Assembly: GCF_902506655.1 (NCBI RefSeq) | Contig: NZ_LR734808.1 | Span: 1,116,001 to 1,180,000 of the forward strand | Origin: Marinoscillum sp. 108 | Lineage (GTDB): Bacteria > Bacteroidota > Bacteroidia > Cytophagales > Cyclobacteriaceae | Direction of reading: 5' to 3' | DNA length: 64,000 nucleotides | Part shown: piece by piece, positions 52,681 to 62,626 of the stretch | Layout: each line of letters opens with the position of its first letter | How positions within the stretch are numbered: the stretch's first letter is position 1 | The notes under the pieces: generated by a model | Told to the model about the DNA's origin: nothing | Database searches by the model: none | The model's input: only the letters and a program-made list of their open reading frames with translations | Position numbers and translations under genes: made by a program

Positions 52681-55164
52681 TTGTCTTTCGATCCCTATAA
52701 GATAGACCTGCCCATTACAGAAGTGATCGATGAAGTGAAGGCTCATCTCACTGCTAATAACACCTTGATTGTGAATGCCCCGCCCGGAGCTGGTAAGAGT
52801 ACCCTGCTGCCACTGACGCTGATGCAGGAGGATTGGCTCAAAGGCCAAAAAATACTGATGTTAGAACCCAGAAGGCTTGCTGCAAGAACGATCGCCAGCC
52901 GCATGTCTGAACTCATTGGGGATCAGGTGGGTAAAAGGGTTGGCTACCGGGTGAGGTTTGACAATAAAGTATCAGAAAGCACCAAGATAGAAGTTCTCAC
53001 AGAAGGGATCCTTACACGCATGATTCATGCAGACAATAGTCTGGAGGGGGTCGGACTGGTGATCTTTGATGAATTTCACGAACGCAGCATTCATGCAGAC
53101 GTTGCACTGGCACTTTGCCGTGAGGCCCAGCAGGTGATCCGCCCTGATTTGAGGATTATGATTATGTCCGCCACATTGGACATGCCCCAGCTCACCATGC
53201 TGCTCAAAGCTCCCTCTGTGGTCAGCAAGGGACGCCAATACCCCGTTGAGGTACAGTACGTTGGGGAGCAGGACCTGATGCTCCTGCCAGAGATGACCGC
53301 CCGCACCATCATCAAAGCCACCAAAGAGCATTTGGGAGACGTGCTGGCATTTTTTCCCGGTGAAGGTGAAATCAGAAAATGTGAAGAACTCCTCAGAAAG
53401 GAGTTAAAAGGGTTTGCATTACATCCGCTCTATGGTCAGCTACCTCAGGGAAAACAGTTTGCAGCCATCATGCCCGATAAATCGGGCAAGCGCAAAGTGG
53501 TGATGGCCACTTCCATCGCGGAGACAAGCCTTACCATAGAGGGCATCAAAATAGTGGTGGACACTGGGTTTGGTCGTACCTCCAAATTTGACCCCAAGTC
53601 TGGACTCTCCAGACTGGAAACGGTGCAGATCTCCAAAGACTCAGCTGACCAACGCGCAGGACGGGCTGGAAGGCTTTCACCGGGTGTATGCTACCGCATG
53701 TGGTCCAAAGCCACACAAGCCAGACTGTCGGAGCACAGAAACCCCGAAATCATGGAAGCCGACCTGGCAGCACTGGTATTGGACATGGCTCAGTGGGGAA
53801 TTATGGACATCAACCAACTTACCTGGCTCACACCTCCACCAAAAGGCGCTCTGGCACAGGCAAGTGAAACCCTTCATCAGCTCAATGCCCTGGAACACGG
53901 CCGCATCACGGCCCACGGGAAAAAGATCCACCAACTTCCCTGTCATCCACGAATCGCACACATGCTGCTGGAAGCCGAGGAGGCCGATATGCTCGAGCTG
54001 GCCACAGATGTGGCTGCTCTGCTGGAGGAGCGTGACCCGCTTGGGCGTGAAGCTGGCATCGACATTAATCTAAGGATAGAAACACTGCGACGGTTCCGTG
54101 ATGAGAACCGCCTTGGTCGGAAGTTCGCGAGAATAGAAAAGGTAGCAGAATCCTATCGCCGCATGTTTGATATTGAAGTGGACAATGGCCCTGTAGACCC
54201 CTTCGAAACCGGACTCATCCTGTCACATGCTTACCCGGAAAGAATTGCTTTTGCTCGCCCGGGTAACAATGCACAGTTTCAGCTTTCCAACGGTAAATAT
54301 GCCATGGCCGGGCACAAGGATGATCTGGCCCATGAGCCCTGGCTCTCTATTGCGCACATGGATGCCCGGGATGGCATGGGCAAAATCTTCATGGCCTCAC
54401 CGCTCAATCCCCGCGATCTGGCTCCATTGGTGAAGGAGCGCGAAGTAATTACCTGGGATACCAAAAGAGGCGGGTTGATTGCCACGAAAGACCTGAGAAT
54501 TGGCAGTATCATTCTCCAATCTAAACCACTCCCCGATCCTGACGAATCTCATCTGGTGCAGGCCATCTCTGAAGCGCTCAAAAAAGAAGGGGGCCATCTG
54601 CTGGATTTCAACGAAAGCGTGCAGCAATGGCAAAATCGGGTGCTGTCATTAAGAAAATGGAATCCTCAGGGCAACTGGCCCGATGTGAGCACTCCTACCC
54701 TTCTCATGACCAATGGTGAATGGTTAACTCCCTATCTGGATCAGGTGAAGAAACCTGAAGACCTGAAAAAGATAGATCTCACAAAAGTACTCCACCACAG
54801 CCTGAGCTGGGAGCTGCAGGAGCTCCTGACCCAGCTGGCTCCTGAAAAAATAGAGGTTCCCAGTGGTTCTTACGTCTCCCTTCAGTACAGGGCCGATGGT
54901 GAGCCTCCCATATTGGCCGTGCGTCTTCAGGAAGTCTTCGGTCTGGCAGACACACCCAAAGTAAACGGTGGTAAAAATGGGGTACTTATGCACCTGCTTT
55001 CTCCTGGCTATAAACCGGTACAGATTACCTCTGACCTGCGCAGCTTTTGGGACAATGCCTATTTTGAAGTGAAAAAAGACCTGAAAAGAAGATACCCCAA
55101 ACACTCCTGGCCGGATGACCCGTGGAGTGCGGAGGCAGTGCGGGGAGTCAAGCGGAAAAGCTAA
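52681..55164 (+). CDS. hrpB: HrpB-type DEAH ATP-dependent RNA helicase
   Basis: 827 residues from a TTG start at 52681. In-frame upstream codons reach a stop without ATG or GTG, and the next ATG falls after the P-loop, so TTG is the likely start. Motifs: Walker A NAPPGAGKSTLLPL (about 32-45), MLEPRRLAARTIA, DEAH-box DEFHERSIHADVAL, MSATLD, SIAETSLTIEGIKIVVDTGF and the motif VI DQRAGRAGRLSPGVCYRMW. The C-terminal HrpB domain is present (ELATDVAALLEERDPLG and on). HrpB helicases act in RNA processing, though a role in E. coli remains vague. Full length. Confidence 0.94.
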   Translation: MSFDPYKIDLPITEVIDEVKAHLTANNTLIVNAPPGAGKSTLLPLTLMQEDWLKGQKILMLEPRRLAARTIASRMSELIGDQVGKRVGYRVRFDNKVSESTKIEVLTEGILTRMIHADNSLEGVGLVIFDEFHERSIHADVALALCREAQQVIRPDLRIMIMSATLDMPQLTMLLKAPSVVSKGRQYPVEVQYVGEQDLMLLPEMTARTIIKATKEHLGDVLAFFPGEGEIRKCEELLRKELKGFALHPLYGQLPQGKQFAAIMPDKSGKRKVVMATSIAETSLTIEGIKIVVDTGFGRTSKFDPKSGLSRLETVQISKDSADQRAGRAGRLSPGVCYRMWSKATQARLSEHRNPEIMEADLAALVLDMAQWGIMDINQLTWLTPPPKGALAQASETLHQLNALEHGRITAHGKKIHQLPCHPRIAHMLLEAEEADMLELATDVAALLEERDPLGREAGIDINLRIETLRRFRDENRLGRKFARIEKVAESYRRMFDIEVDNGPVDPFETGLILSHAYPERIAFARPGNNAQFQLSNGKYAMAGHKDDLAHEPWLSIAHMDARDGMGKIFMASPLNPRDLAPLVKEREVITWDTKRGGLIATKDLRIGSIILQSKPLPDPDESHLVQAISEALKKEGGHLLDFNESVQQWQNRVLSLRKWNPQGNWPDVSTPTLLMTNGEWLTPYLDQVKKPEDLKKIDLTKVLHHSLSWELQELLTQLAPEKIEVPSGSYVSLQYRADGEPPILAVRLQEVFGLADTPKVNGGKNGVLMHLLSPGYKPVQITSDLRSFWDNAYFEVKKDLKRRYPKHSWPDDPWSAEAVRGVKRKS

Positions 55165-55249
55165 TCGGGCTTCAAGACCCCTCCGGCTCCCCCTTTTATG
55201 GTATTTTGAAAGGATAGTATTGATTCATTGCCCAAAAAGTGGTTACTTC

Positions 55250-55855
55250 ATGCCTGTAAACAACGCTATGCTCCAAGAATTACAAATCAGGAAACTGGAA
55301 CACCTCTTTCGCATCATTGACTTTGATCACAATGGTCTCCTACAAAAATCCGATTTTCAAAGCATTGCAGACAATGTAGCCATTTTCACAGGGATCATTG
55401 AAGATGATGACCATGACAACCTGCTTCGGGAAGAAGGCAATATGATTTGGGGCTTTATTCAGGCCTACTTTCAGCAGCCAAACCTCCAAAACATTGACTC
55501 CAAACAGTGGATTGAATTTATGGAAAACTTCTTCTTTGGGGCAGATGACGAGGTATTGGATCAAAACATCACATTGATTGTCAACCGCCTGCAGAGTGTA
55601 TTTGATAAAAACAAAGATCAGCTCATCTCCCGTCTTGAGTTTATGAGCATTTTTGTGTCCTTCCGGGTGGAAGTTCGCTTTGCCAATCAGTGCTTCAAAG
55701 CCATGGACTTAAATGGTGATGGATTTATCAGTACTGATGAGCTGGTGCATGCGGCTATGGATTTTTTCAAGAGTAACGATCCTGATGCGCTCGGCAATAA
55801 ACTATTTGGTGAGCTTGGCTCCTCCCATTTCCAAAGCGTGAAAGTTCAGTATTAA
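55250..55855 (+). CDS. Prokaryotic EF-hand calcium-binding protein (calerythrin/CabD-like)
   Basis: 201 residues from ATG 55250; the in-frame start at 55115 lies inside hrpB and is rejected. Four EF-hand-type positions are suggested, three readable: IDFDHNGLLQKSDF (D-x-D-x-N-G, about 22), DKNKDQLISRLEF (about 120) and DLNGDGFISTDEL (about 155, canonical). The spacing of about 35-100 residues recalls calerythrin-like sarcoplasmic proteins in bacteria. It is cytoplasmic (no signal). It may buffer or sense calcium. It ends at the bidirectional hairpin at 55861. Confidence 0.85.
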   Translation: MPVNNAMLQELQIRKLEHLFRIIDFDHNGLLQKSDFQSIADNVAIFTGIIEDDDHDNLLREEGNMIWGFIQAYFQQPNLQNIDSKQWIEFMENFFFGADDEVLDQNITLIVNRLQSVFDKNKDQLISRLEFMSIFVSFRVEVRFANQCFKAMDLNGDGFISTDELVHAAMDFFKSNDPDALGNKLFGELGSSHFQSVKVQY

Positions 55856-55860
55856 CCAAA

Positions 55861-55889
55861 AAAAAGACCACCAATCTGGCGGTCTTTTT
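55861..55889. terminator. Bidirectional terminator between the EF-hand and TonB receptor genes
   Basis: AAAAAGACC and GGTCTTTTT with an inner CCA-ATC-TGG form a stem with A- and T-rich sides. It sits between convergent genes that end at 55855 and 55914, so it can serve both. Confidence 0.85.
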
Positions 55890-55913
55890 CCTCAATCAAT
55901 TGATAAGAAATAT

Positions 55914-58364
55914 TTACTTTTTGACAGCTGGAAGCTTAGCTTTTACTTCTATGGAATACAGCCTGCCGGTAAATGGTGCTGCTGTGAATTCCCTGAATTC
56001 TGAATCGAACAGGTTGGTCACCTGACCAGCTACCTGGAAGATATCATTGATTTTATATCCCAATCCCAGATCTACATTGACAAAACCTCCTAGTGGACCA
56101 TAGTTCCATGTGTCTGTGCTTCGGGCATTCTCCCTGATCGGAGTACCCCTCCAATTCAAATCCTGAGTTTTAGCAGCAATCTGGTAGCTGGAGAAGTAGT
56201 CATACTCCTGTACCCATCTCATATATACATTTCCAAAAAGTTTATCACCTCTGAAGTAGAGTCCGGTTCCAAACTTATGCTTCGGTGCGTTGACGAGGAT
56301 GTCCAGTTTATTCACTACACCGTCCTTGTTGAAGTCATTGTTTTCAAGGTCATCTTCATCCACACTATAGTCGAAATAGGAATAGTTGAATGTCCAGTTG
56401 ATCTTGTCATTAAGGTATACGTTGGTTCCGATATCAAACCCGTAGGTATCTACCCGACCAAAATTGACATAAGACGCTACCAGGCCACCGTAGGCTCCAT
56501 AACCACTCTGTACCTCACTCATAGGCGTATCTCCACGATGAGTAGCTACACCCACCACTGTGGCTGGTGACAGGAAGTCCTCAGAGATGTTGTAGTAAGC
56601 ATTGGCATCCAAAAAGAATCGCTGCGGTACCAGCTCACCTTTGTAACCAATCTCGAAAGTCTGGATCTTCTCCACAGTTTGCTTGTCCACTTTTGAGCCA
56701 TCAGTCAGGGTGAATCCTTCCGCATTTCCAAGAATAAGTCCTGCAAACAGATCACCATACATGTTCAAAATAGTTGGAGTAGCTATCCCTTTACCATAAG
56801 TAAGTCTAAAGGCTCCATTTCCGGCGCTGTATACCAGACCTGCCTTGGGAATAAAGTTGAAACCGTATACTTCATGATTATCTCCACGGAAAGCAGCCAC
56901 GGCTTTGAAAGCTTCTGTAAACTGATAATCCAGCTGTCCATACACACCGATCTGGTTGATGATAATCGGATCTTTCCCACCATTGTCGAGCAAGTAGGTG
57001 CCGTTACTATTCGCATTATCCCTTTGCCACTGTGAACCTACTACCACTTTGGCTTTGCCAAAAGTATCGTGATACTGCACTTCAGCATTCCATCTTTTGG
57101 AGTCATCAGCAAAGGTGGCCCCATTGCCCAGTGAGCTTTCCTCCGCTTCGGCTTCAGTGGCTCCTCCGTCTATGGCTGCGTAGTAATTTTTGGTACGCTG
57201 ATCAATGGCGTAGGTATCTTCAGTAGAGCTGGTGGTGTTGTAAACCTGCGCAAAAAACTTGTCCGAGACATATCTCAGGTGAAAGTAATTCATCTTCCAA
57301 TCCTTGATCTGATTTCGTCCTACGTTGGTTGGAGACAGGTAGGTACTGTTGCTCCCGCCCCAGCTAAAAATAAGGTCCGAATTATCAGTGACGCTATAGT
57401 AAAGAGCTGCCTCTGCTCTCAGAAACTCAATGTCATTATCAAGCTTGTACTCTTCATATCCTTCTTTCACACCATCGGCGTTTCTGTCTATGTATACTGA
57501 GTCCATAAATTCAAACTCTTCCGCTTTAGTATACTCACCACTTACCTTGAATGACAGCTTATCATTGAGCACCTGAGCATGTCGCACCCTGGCAGAAAGC
57601 ATGCTCTGGTTCCCTACACCCAGCGCCACGGTGGTACCCGCAGAGGATCGGGGATCCTTAGTGATCGTATGTACTAATCCATTGTGGGCATTGGGTCCAT
57701 AAAGTGCTGCATTTGGACCCAAGATCACCTCTACCTGCTCAATGTCCTCCTTGATCTGAGTGGTGAGTGGTCCCATAGGTAAGCCTGTAGCGATAAGGGT
57801 AGAGAATCGACCATCGTTTACCTGCAGGTTCTTAGAGTTGAAGTTACTATTGAAACCACGGATGTTGATGCCCGTGCCCACTACTCCAGCTCTCAAATAG
57901 TCGACCCCTTTCATCCTAGAGAGTAGTTCTCCTGGATTAAAAGAAGGTAGCTCATCAAGGCTTTTGCTGGAAATAATCTCTATGGTAGCTGGTGTCTGTG
58001 TGATCTTCTCTGGTTGGCGGGATCCCGAGATCACCACCTGATCGAATGAGAAAATAGACTCAGCCAGACCAATGCTCCCCAGGTCAACATCAGCACCTGA
58101 CACGTTCACTGACCGTGAAAGCTCCTCATATCCTACAAAGGATACCTTAATGATATATGAGCCATCGGCCACCCCTGATATTTCAAATGATCCGTCGACA
58201 TTGGTAGTCGCTCCCTTAGACGTGCCGCTCAATATAGCCGACGCCCCTATTAAGGCCTCTCCTGATTTTGCGTCGATCACCTTTCCGCTCACGACATTTT
58301 GGGCGAATGACTCAAAACACAAGAAGAAAAGACTTGCGATTAAGATGGTATAAGTTTTTTTCAT
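55914..58364 (-). CDS. TonB-dependent outer-membrane receptor with CarboxypepD_reg-like extension
   Basis: 816 residues. Signal peptide ends about 21 (CFESFAQ). CarboxypepD_reg-like domain about 22-105 (VSGKVIDAKSGEALIGASAI). Plug about 115-230 (VVISGSRQPEKITQTPATIEII, NIRGFNSNFNSKNLQVNDGR, VEVILGPNAALYGPNAHNG). Beta-barrel to the C-terminus (TNLFDSEFREFTAAPF). Not a SusC: no SusD neighbour and a different plug. It likely imports a metal complex, vitamin or other ligand via TonB; the substrate is unknown. Its downstream hairpin and a palindrome in the leader suggest its own control. Confidence 0.93.
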   Translation of the reverse strand: MKKTYTILIASLFFLCFESFAQNVVSGKVIDAKSGEALIGASAILSGTSKGATTNVDGSFEISGVADGSYIIKVSFVGYEELSRSVNVSGADVDLGSIGLAESIFSFDQVVISGSRQPEKITQTPATIEIISSKSLDELPSFNPGELLSRMKGVDYLRAGVVGTGINIRGFNSNFNSKNLQVNDGRFSTLIATGLPMGPLTTQIKEDIEQVEVILGPNAALYGPNAHNGLVHTITKDPRSSAGTTVALGVGNQSMLSARVRHAQVLNDKLSFKVSGEYTKAEEFEFMDSVYIDRNADGVKEGYEEYKLDNDIEFLRAEAALYYSVTDNSDLIFSWGGSNSTYLSPTNVGRNQIKDWKMNYFHLRYVSDKFFAQVYNTTSSTEDTYAIDQRTKNYYAAIDGGATEAEAEESSLGNGATFADDSKRWNAEVQYHDTFGKAKVVVGSQWQRDNANSNGTYLLDNGGKDPIIINQIGVYGQLDYQFTEAFKAVAAFRGDNHEVYGFNFIPKAGLVYSAGNGAFRLTYGKGIATPTILNMYGDLFAGLILGNAEGFTLTDGSKVDKQTVEKIQTFEIGYKGELVPQRFFLDANAYYNISEDFLSPATVVGVATHRGDTPMSEVQSGYGAYGGLVASYVNFGRVDTYGFDIGTNVYLNDKINWTFNYSYFDYSVDEDDLENNDFNKDGVVNKLDILVNAPKHKFGTGLYFRGDKLFGNVYMRWVQEYDYFSSYQIAAKTQDLNWRGTPIRENARSTDTWNYGPLGGFVNVDLGLGYKINDIFQVAGQVTNLFDSEFREFTAAPFTGRLYSIEVKAKLPAVKK

Positions 58365-58758
58365 TTTTTAAGTTTTTAGGTTGTTTGATTAAATCCTGTT
58401 CAATAAACATAGAAAAGTGCCCAACAAGAATGTGAATATCGCAATTATAAAAGGTCATGACTTTTGATGCGCAAAATTTCAATAAATCACATAACTAACT
58501 ATATATCAATAATATACAATTCAAAAAACACACCCTGACTTTTTAAATACTAAAAAAGCCCCGGATAGGGTTATTTACTGCACTTGCCAGTTTGAAATGA
58601 ATCTTTCATGACGTGCGGTCATAGGATCCTTCCTCAATGGAAAAAATTGACCAACACCGTAATGATACAATTTGATTAAACACTTCCCGAAGATGTCTGG
58701 TGAGTATCTCCACTAAAAGCGATTAATATAAGTCGGGAATCAAGAAGTTGAATTCTAA
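58365..58758. other. Leader region of the TonB receptor with a 17-bp palindrome
   Basis: About 390 nt of AT-rich DNA without a gene. It holds AAAAGGTCATGACTTTT (58449-58465), an imperfect palindrome around GTCATGAC, about 85 nt upstream of the receptor start, and a TATGTTTA word (58411-58404, minus strand), close to the -7 consensus. The palindrome is a possible operator; the rest shows nothing clear. Confidence 0.4.
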
Positions 58759-60183
58759 TTACTTCTGATATAGCCGGGTTCTGGCCATGATAACTGTCCT
58801 CGGGATGTAGGATTCGAGTTCGGACAATACCTGATTGAGAATAAAGGATTTGTGTGGATTAGCCACATGCTCCTGGGAGAAATCCACGATAGATTCAACC
58901 AGCTCCTTGGCTTCCAGACGACCTACCTTGAGCAGAGCGATCTCATAATACCACCGGATGGTGGGTAGGTAAATAGATTTGTTACTGTCCTCTTCGTCTT
59001 TGGCAATAAGATTATAGCGCCTGAACACCTGCAGGATCTTATCATATTTTTCCTGCTTGATCAGGCCCTGGATATAAGCCGTAAAAAAAGAGTACCAACG
59101 CTCCTTGAGAATCTCATCTTTGTAGATCCTCAGGAAACTATCCGCCAACATCTCTCCGCGCTGCGGTTGATTGTTAAGATTGAGGCATTTGATATAGAAA
59201 GAGATGAAGCCAATCTTATGGTAAAAATTGGAGGACTTCTGAACTTCCGAGAAGGACTCTTTCAATAGATTCAGCGCCTCTTCTATTTTACCTCTTCGGA
59301 TGAGAATGGAGCTGAAATTACTCAGATACTGCACATGATCAGCGTTCTTCTGACGAATAGACAGGTAACCGTATTCTTCAGCCTGCTGCAGTACATCAAA
59401 CTTGGAGTGAAGCATCAGCCGGTTGGCATAGTAGTTATACAAGATCCGGCGGGTATAAAAAATGCCTCTGGCCAGCAGCTCGTCCAACCGGTCGTAGACC
59501 TCTTTCAGTTTTTCAAACTCCCGACTATTGAAATAAAGAAAAGTAAGCCGAACTACCGCCATGTAACGATTGAACCCATCCAGATTTTCATTTCTGAATA
59601 ACGAAAGCAGCCAGTCTTCCCATTGCTTGGAGTCCCCCTTTTTGAGGTTAAACTGCTCGATAATATCCACTGTTGCCTGATGTAGCTTTTGGTTTACCTC
59701 CTTGGAGTACTCATAGTCAGCCTTATATTTCTCGATAAAATCATTGACCTCCTGATAGTCCTTGTGTCTGAGGCGAATGAGCAGATAATGCCGGTAATTC
59801 TGAACCAACTCATAAAATTTCATGAAGTTATGCACCGGGTGCTCGTAATTTTTGATGCGCTTCAAAAGGACCTTCTCCTCCTCATGACTAATAGCATCGG
59901 TAATAACCTTGCGGTCCATGTCATTGACCCATTCGAAATAGCTATCAACATCGATGTTATCTAGGCGCTTCTGAATCCAATCCATCAGGCTGGAGTATTT
60001 GCGCTTGTCAATTTTGGTATTAAAGGGCATCTTATTCTGCTGGCCGTGAGCATTGGCACTCACTCGCTTCAGAATTTCCTCTTTCTCGGCATCTTCAAAC
60101 TGCTGAATACTGGTGAGGTAGTCTGCCTCGTGAGGCAGAATCTCCGCAGCAAAGGCCGTGAATTTCTTGAGTTTGGTCTTCAA
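58759..60183 (-). CDS. Helical-repeat (TPR-like) protein of unknown function
   Basis: 474 residues, almost wholly helical and with no signal peptide. Residues about 190-430 show TPR-like pairs (RLTFLYFNSREFEKLKEVYDRL, LYNYYANRLMLHSKFDVLQQAEEY, SILIRRGKIEEALNLLKESF, IQGLIKQEKYDKILQVFRRY). The N-terminal 110 residues are of unknown fold with many charged residues. No enzyme motif. It starts 11 nt after the alpha/beta hydrolase gene, so it is last in the symporter operon. A scaffold role in the cytoplasm is a guess. Confidence 0.7.
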   Translation of the reverse strand: MKTKLKKFTAFAAEILPHEADYLTSIQQFEDAEKEEILKRVSANAHGQQNKMPFNTKIDKRKYSSLMDWIQKRLDNIDVDSYFEWVNDMDRKVITDAISHEEEKVLLKRIKNYEHPVHNFMKFYELVQNYRHYLLIRLRHKDYQEVNDFIEKYKADYEYSKEVNQKLHQATVDIIEQFNLKKGDSKQWEDWLLSLFRNENLDGFNRYMAVVRLTFLYFNSREFEKLKEVYDRLDELLARGIFYTRRILYNYYANRLMLHSKFDVLQQAEEYGYLSIRQKNADHVQYLSNFSSILIRRGKIEEALNLLKESFSEVQKSSNFYHKIGFISFYIKCLNLNNQPQRGEMLADSFLRIYKDEILKERWYSFFTAYIQGLIKQEKYDKILQVFRRYNLIAKDEEDSNKSIYLPTIRWYYEIALLKVGRLEAKELVESIVDFSQEHVANPHKSFILNQVLSELESYIPRTVIMARTRLYQK

Positions 60184-60194
60184 TAGGTTGTTGG

Positions 60195-61145
60195 CTAGTT
60201 GGTCAGAAAACTATCCACAATTTCGTTAATCTCGGCAGGTTTATCAAAAGATATAAAATGACCGCAGGCCGGAACATACTTGAGTACCGCCTCCTGAATT
60301 TTTGAAGCACCGGATTCCGCCACCTTTTTAGTGGTCAGGCCGGGGTTCAGGTAGCGATTGGGAATAAGGGCATCCTCCTCTCCATATACCACCAATGTTT
60401 TCTGCCTGATCTCTCCTAATCGATCAGCAATGGGTTGATCCAGCATACCATGCACACCTCTTGCCACAGATTGGCAATAGCGCTCAAAGTCACTGGCCTC
60501 CATCATATTGATCCTGTCCTGGATCATGAACTCCACCGATTCGGGCATTTGATAGAAGTTCATCGCCCAGCTGGCGCGAATCTGCGCCTCAGTGGCGTTC
60601 AGAAAAGTTTCCGTGACAGCTGTCGCTTTCAGAAGACTGGCATGCTCAGGACTGAATGTCTCGAAACCAGCTGGTGCCAAAAGAATGAGCTTTTCAAACT
60701 GATTCGGAAGATTCAACACGGTGGTCACGGCTACCTGTGCGCCCATACTGTGCCCTACCAGTACCACATTTTTCAACCCAAGTGAGTCAATCAACTGACC
60801 AACCACTCCGGCATAATAGCTCATGGTGGCCGGATAATCACCTTTGGAGGATCGGCCATATCCCGGCAGATCGATGGCGATACATCGGTACTGGCTCCGA
60901 AAATGATCTACCATAGGATACCATGACGGGATGTAGGTAGCCAAACCATGTATAAACACTAAGGTTTGATCTCCTTGTCCCTCATCAATATAAGCAACTT
61001 CTGTCTCCGAATTGATCGACAGATACTGCACGGGGTACTTGTAGGTAGCTATCATTTCGCTCACATTAGTGGAGTTTTGCCCATGTGTCAAAAAGGGCAG
61101 TATCACGGTAAAACAAATGGCTAGTATTCTTCTAAACTGACACAT
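60195..61145 (-). CDS. Exported-type alpha/beta hydrolase
   Basis: 316 residues. Signal-like N-terminus MCQFRRILAICFTVILPFLTHG. Core: the oxyanion HGLATYIP, RSKGDYPATMS, and the nucleophile elbow GHSMGAQVAV (Ser catalytic). Late catalytic Asp in GEEDALIPNRY and His in PACGHFISFDKP. The fold and triad are intact. The substrate is an ester, lactone or amide; a lipase or acyl-ester role fits the acyl-CoA ligase next door (5 nt away). The signal sequence would place it in the periplasm or membrane. Confidence 0.88.
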   Translation of the reverse strand: MCQFRRILAICFTVILPFLTHGQNSTNVSEMIATYKYPVQYLSINSETEVAYIDEGQGDQTLVFIHGLATYIPSWYPMVDHFRSQYRCIAIDLPGYGRSSKGDYPATMSYYAGVVGQLIDSLGLKNVVLVGHSMGAQVAVTTVLNLPNQFEKLILLAPAGFETFSPEHASLLKATAVTETFLNATEAQIRASWAMNFYQMPESVEFMIQDRINMMEASDFERYCQSVARGVHGMLDQPIADRLGEIRQKTLVVYGEEDALIPNRYLNPGLTTKKVAESGASKIQEAVLKYVPACGHFISFDKPAEINEIVDSFLTN

Positions 61146-61150
61146 AATTG

Positions 61151-62626
61151 CTAGGCTAAATTTTTTCGATCTATTTTTCCGCTTCCATTTTTGGGCAACT
61201 CGTCCAGCACCTCAAAGTATCTGGGCACCTTAAATTTGGCCAGGTGATTGGCACAATGTTCCCTCAGCAACGACTCAGAAAATGAGCAGCCTGGTTTCAT
61301 TGTCACAAAAGCTTTTCCCACTTCACCCCATTTGGCATCCTTCACTCCTATCACTGCCGCTTCATCCACACCATACACCGCTCTCAACACCCGCTCAATC
61401 TCTGCTGGATAGACATTCTCACCACCGGAAATGAACATGCACTTCTTGCGATCCACCACGTACAAGTAACCATCATTATCCTCCTTCACCAGATCACCGG
61501 TATGGAACCACCCGTCCACAATCGCCTTTTGACTGGCCTCCTCATTTCTCCAGTAGCCCGGGGTGACCATTGGTCCTTTCAGACAAAACTCTCCTACTTC
61601 ATTAGGTTCAACTCTGCGTCCCTGCTCATCCACTATCTTATATTCCACATAGAAATTGGGCTTTCCTATCGAACCGATTTTCTGCTCTGCATCATCCTGA
61701 TGGAGGGAAGTTAGATTCGGACCCACCTCGGTCAGTCCATAACCCTGTCGGATTTTCACACCTTTTCGATGCCAGGTATCAATCACCTCAAGCGGCAAGG
61801 CTTCTCCACCCACTATGAAGTATCGCATGGCATCCAAACTTACCGATTTGAACTTTTCACTGTCAGCCATCATCTTGAGCATGGTAGGTACGCCCATGAA
61901 GAGGTTGGATTTTTCCTGCTCCATCAACTCCAGTAAAAAATCAGGATCAAACTTATTCATGAGCCCTATGGTCGCTCCACGATGTAGCATTGGTGTCACC
62001 AGGACATTCCAGCCCCCCGTATGAAAAGGAGGCATACAATTGATTGTGAGATCGGCCGGAGTGATTTCCAGACTTTGACTCGTGTTGAGGCTATTCCAGA
62101 GGAGCATTTTGTGAGAGTAGATGGCTCCTTTCGGGAAACCCGTAGAACCCGAGGTATACAGAATAAACGCCGGGTGATCCTCCTCCAGCTCCACTGCCTC
62201 AAATCTTTGGTGCTCAGAATTGTTCAATTGAGGAAACAGATCATCCAGCCACAATATTTCTATGTTGGCCTTTAAGAAAGATACCAGGTCTGCAAACTTT
62301 CGCTCCGCAATCAAAAGCCTCGGCTCACTATCCGAAATGAGATAGTCAATTTCACTCCCTGAGAGTCTAAAGTTGACCGGAACCAGTGTTATACCGGTTT
62401 TTTGAGTCATGGAAAACAACGCCACGTACTCAATGCTATGCTCAGCCAGCACCATTAAGCGCTCTCCCTTCCCTACTTTCAGGTCATGCACTAAATAATG
62501 AGCGAGCGAATTAGCCTGATTATTCAGCTCCTGATAGGTTAGGCTCCTGGCAGGTCGGTATTCTTTCACTGCCACCTTGTTGGGTGTGTATTCTGCCCAT
62601 TTCGATGCCCAATCCTTTCTATACAT
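61151..62626 (-). CDS. AMP-dependent acyl-CoA synthetase/ligase (FadD/MenE type)
   Basis: 491 residues. ANL-family motifs: A3 ILYTSGSTGFPKGAIYSHKM (about 165), A5 RQGYGLTEVGPNLTSLH, A7/A8 YLYVVDRKKCMFISGGENVYPAEIERVL and A10 PKNGSGKIDRKNL with the catalytic lysine. It adenylates a carboxylic acid and makes the CoA thioester in the cytoplasm. Chain length is unknown. Its start overlaps the symporter stop by 8 nt (ATGTATAG), so uptake and activation of a carboxylate are probably linked. Confidence 0.93.
   Translation of the reverse strand: MYRKDWASKWAEYTPNKVAVKEYRPARSLTYQELNNQANSLAHYLVHDLKVGKGERLMVLAEHSIEYVALFSMTQKTGITLVPVNFRLSGSEIDYLISDSEPRLLIAERKFADLVSFLKANIEILWLDDLFPQLNNSEHQRFEAVELEEDHPAFILYTSGSTGFPKGAIYSHKMLLWNSLNTSQSLEITPADLTINCMPPFHTGGWNVLVTPMLHRGATIGLMNKFDPDFLLELMEQEKSNLFMGVPTMLKMMADSEKFKSVSLDAMRYFIVGGEALPLEVIDTWHRKGVKIRQGYGLTEVGPNLTSLHQDDAEQKIGSIGKPNFYVEYKIVDEQGRRVEPNEVGEFCLKGPMVTPGYWRNEEASQKAIVDGWFHTGDLVKEDNDGYLYVVDRKKCMFISGGENVYPAEIERVLRAVYGVDEAAVIGVKDAKWGEVGKAFVTMKPGCSFSESLLREHCANHLAKFKVPRYFEVLDELPKNGSGKIDRKNLA

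Noticed and set aside
55115-55249. Longer start for the EF-hand protein
   Set aside because: Overlaps the end of hrpB and adds an arginine-rich stretch with no EF-hand similarity.
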